A stretch of DNA of 15,867 nt, taken from Thermoplasmatota archaeon. GTDB taxonomy: Archaea; Thermoplasmatota; E2; DHVEG-1. The stretch is taken from the NCBI GenBank assembly GCA_030605515.1, contig JAUWIE010000007.1:1-15867 (forward strand), written 5' to 3'. Shown piece by piece: positions 15,117-15,867 of the stretch. Below the pieces are notes generated by a model that had not been told where the DNA came from, did no database searches, and saw only the letters and a program-made list of their open reading frames with translations. How positions within the stretch are numbered: position 1 is the stretch's first letter; each line of letters opens with the position of its first letter. Made by a program: the position numbers and the translations under genes.

Positions 15117-15130
15117 CGAAAAATATTTAA
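15117..15130 (+). promoter_or_regulatory. BRE/TATA promoter upstream of the structured non-coding stretch
   Basis: CGAAAAA (15117-15123) followed by ATATTTAA (15123-15130) is a good archaeal BRE plus TATA combination. It predicts transcription from about 15152, where no protein-coding gene begins for another 250 nt. Confidence 0.5.
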
Positions 15131-15151
15131 CTTGCTAAAGCATTTAATTTA

Positions 15152-15319
15152 CATAACAGCAGATATTGGGTTGAAGGGAAAAATTAGGTGGTGAGAGGAG
15201 GAATAAATTATTAGTAATAATTTGTTGCCGCCGTTTTTTTCCTCCTTCTCTCCTATAGGGTTAATTAGTAATAATTAAACTTCTTAGTTAATAGTTATAG
15301 GCTAGGGTTGAAGTTTTTT
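15152..15319 (+). ncRNA. candidate structured non-coding RNA
   Basis: This stretch has no credible ORF, its own BRE/TATA upstream, and strong secondary-structure potential. A 13-pair stem joins 15190-15203 to 15239-15253, with GGAGGAA/TTCCTCC as a perfect core, one bulge and one mismatch. Inside it is a perfect hairpin, AAATTATTA-G-TAATAATTT (15205-15223). An alternative wobble-containing stem (15187-15194 with 15225-15232) is followed by T7 and competes with the first. A third perfect hairpin (TTAATTA-GTAA-TAATTAA) lies at 15261-15278. GGGTTGAAG occurs near both ends (15168-15176, 15305-15313), and TTTTTT at 15314-15319 could end the RNA. It does not resemble tRNA, RNase P RNA or SRP RNA. 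It could instead be a 3' or 5' regulatory leader. Confidence 0.4.
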
Positions 15320-15344
15320 CATTTTGACATTTTACCACAATAGG

Positions 15345-15352
15345 TTTAAATA
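15345..15352 (+). promoter_or_regulatory. TATA box for the short acidic peptide gene
   Basis: TTTAAATA is preceded by CAATAGG and predicts transcription from about 15374. That places the structured region at 15152-15319 outside this gene's leader. Confidence 0.5.
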
Positions 15353-15402
15353 GTAATATTGACAAATGTTATCACAGAACAATATTAAATGGGTGGTATA
15401 AA

Positions 15403-15567
15403 TTGAAAGGGATTAAAAGAATGCCCAATAGGGCAAATATGAAAGGTTTAAGAGATGATAAAGAAGTCCATGAGTATGATTTAGATTTTATGCTTTGGAA
15501 AGCAGAGCTTAATAAAGAATTAAATTCCTTTTGGAAATCATTAGCAGATAGTGATGAAGAAGAGTAA
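15403..15567 (+). CDS. short charged peptide of unknown function (54 aa)
   Basis: A TTG at 15403 has GGTGGT 5 nt upstream; an in-frame ATG at 15421 with a weaker AAGGGA would give 48 residues. The peptide is basic at its start (KGIKRMPNRANMKGLR), has a central amphipathic part with two tryptophans (FMLWKAELNKELNSFWKSL), and ends in an acidic DSDEEE tail. It has its own TATA box at 15345-15352 and stands alone. No signal peptide, membrane segment or cysteine is present, suggesting a small cytoplasmic, possibly helical adaptor. I do not recognise the family. Confidence 0.5.
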   Translation: MKGIKRMPNRANMKGLRDDKEVHEYDLDFMLWKAELNKELNSFWKSLADSDEEE

Positions 15568-15604
15568 GAATTAATTTTATTTAACTTAATTTCTGCAACA
15601 TTAA

Positions 15605-15612
15605 TTTATAAG
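15605..15612 (+). promoter_or_regulatory. TATA candidate for the right-edge membrane protein
   Basis: TTTATAAG in an AT-rich stretch about 45 nt upstream of the ATG at 15654 would start transcription near 15632 and leave a leader holding the GGTG ribosome binding site. Confidence 0.4.
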
Positions 15613-15653
15613 AGTATAGTATAGAAATTAAAGTAAAAATGAAGGTGTGATAA

Positions 15654-15867
15654 ATGGCATATCAACCAATTTCAGAATGGGCATCTGAGCTTTCTCTAGA
15701 AAGCATATTAAGTGGAGATATTTCTGCTCTAGCAAATATATTTTATCTCACCATATCATTAGTAATTTATTCAGTTATAATTTGGCATTTTTATCGTTAT
15801 ATTGCAAGAAGAGACTCCTTTAAGATTAGTGCAAAAAACCACCCAAAACTTGTTAGCTTCCTAAAAT
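15654..15867 (+). CDS. membrane protein, N-terminal part only (cut by window edge)
   Basis: The first 71 residues are present and the frame is open at the edge. After an N-terminal region of about 25 residues (MAYQPISEWASELSLESIL…) comes a hydrophobic segment (about 27-47, ANIFYLTISLVIYSVIIWHF). A basic stretch, YRYIARRD, follows, which would stay inside the cell by the positive-inside rule. The ATG is supported by AAGGTGTGA with GGTG 6 nt upstream. Too little is visible to name the family. Confidence 0.75.
   Translation, partial: MAYQPISEWASELSLESILSGDISALANIFYLTISLVIYSVIIWHFYRYIARRDSFKISAKNHPKLVSFLK

Noticed and set aside
15205..15223. Perfect hairpin AAATTATTA-G-TAATAATTT considered as an insertion-element terminal repeat
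   Set aside because: It is purely A/T, nested in a longer stem, and there is no transposase or target duplication nearby.

Overview
The window looks archaeal, most likely a low-GC member of the Euryarchaeota/Thermoplasmatota. Supporting signs are TATA/BRE-type promoters a short distance upstream of starts, GGTGA/GGAGG ribosome binding sites, near-leaderless genes, a tandem winged-helix regulator, a C-terminally anchored FN3-repeat surface protein, a free-standing RAM-domain protein, and an archaeal-type TOPRIM protein. The lineage is an inference from gene content, not from a marker gene.

Left arm (1-3731, minus strand): a small secreted peptide gene that may be broken, a two-gene unit (three-helix membrane protein plus tandem winged-helix regulator), and a large secreted, membrane-anchored protein with three FN3 domains and further Ig-like domains. 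The secreted peptide and the FN3 protein share an almost identical 33-bp promoter element (32/33), so they are probably co-regulated.

Centre (3788-14256): a central-carbon island. On the minus strand, a protein with two RAM (Lrp/AsnC effector) domains but no DNA-binding domain is followed by AMP-forming acetyl-CoA synthetase. Divergently, on the plus strand, lie aconitase, the two subunits of ATP-citrate lyase (ATP-grasp subunit then CoA-ligase/citrate-synthase subunit) and a bacterial-type monomeric NADP-dependent isocitrate dehydrogenase. A hairpin plus T-tract terminator follows. Together these enzymes interconvert acetate, acetyl-CoA plus oxaloacetate, citrate, isocitrate and 2-oxoglutarate. 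This is the citrate-cleavage arm of a reductive TCA cycle, or, run the other way, an acetate-to-2-oxoglutarate route. No citrate synthase gene is in the window. The 168-bp divergent gap carries repeats that could be an operator.

Right arm (14257-15867, plus strand): a DUF167 protein overlapping a small TOPRIM protein, a gene-free but promoter-equipped and highly structured stretch that may be a non-coding RNA gene, a short acidic peptide gene, and the start of a membrane protein cut by the window edge. No tRNA, rRNA, CRISPR array or insertion sequence was seen.
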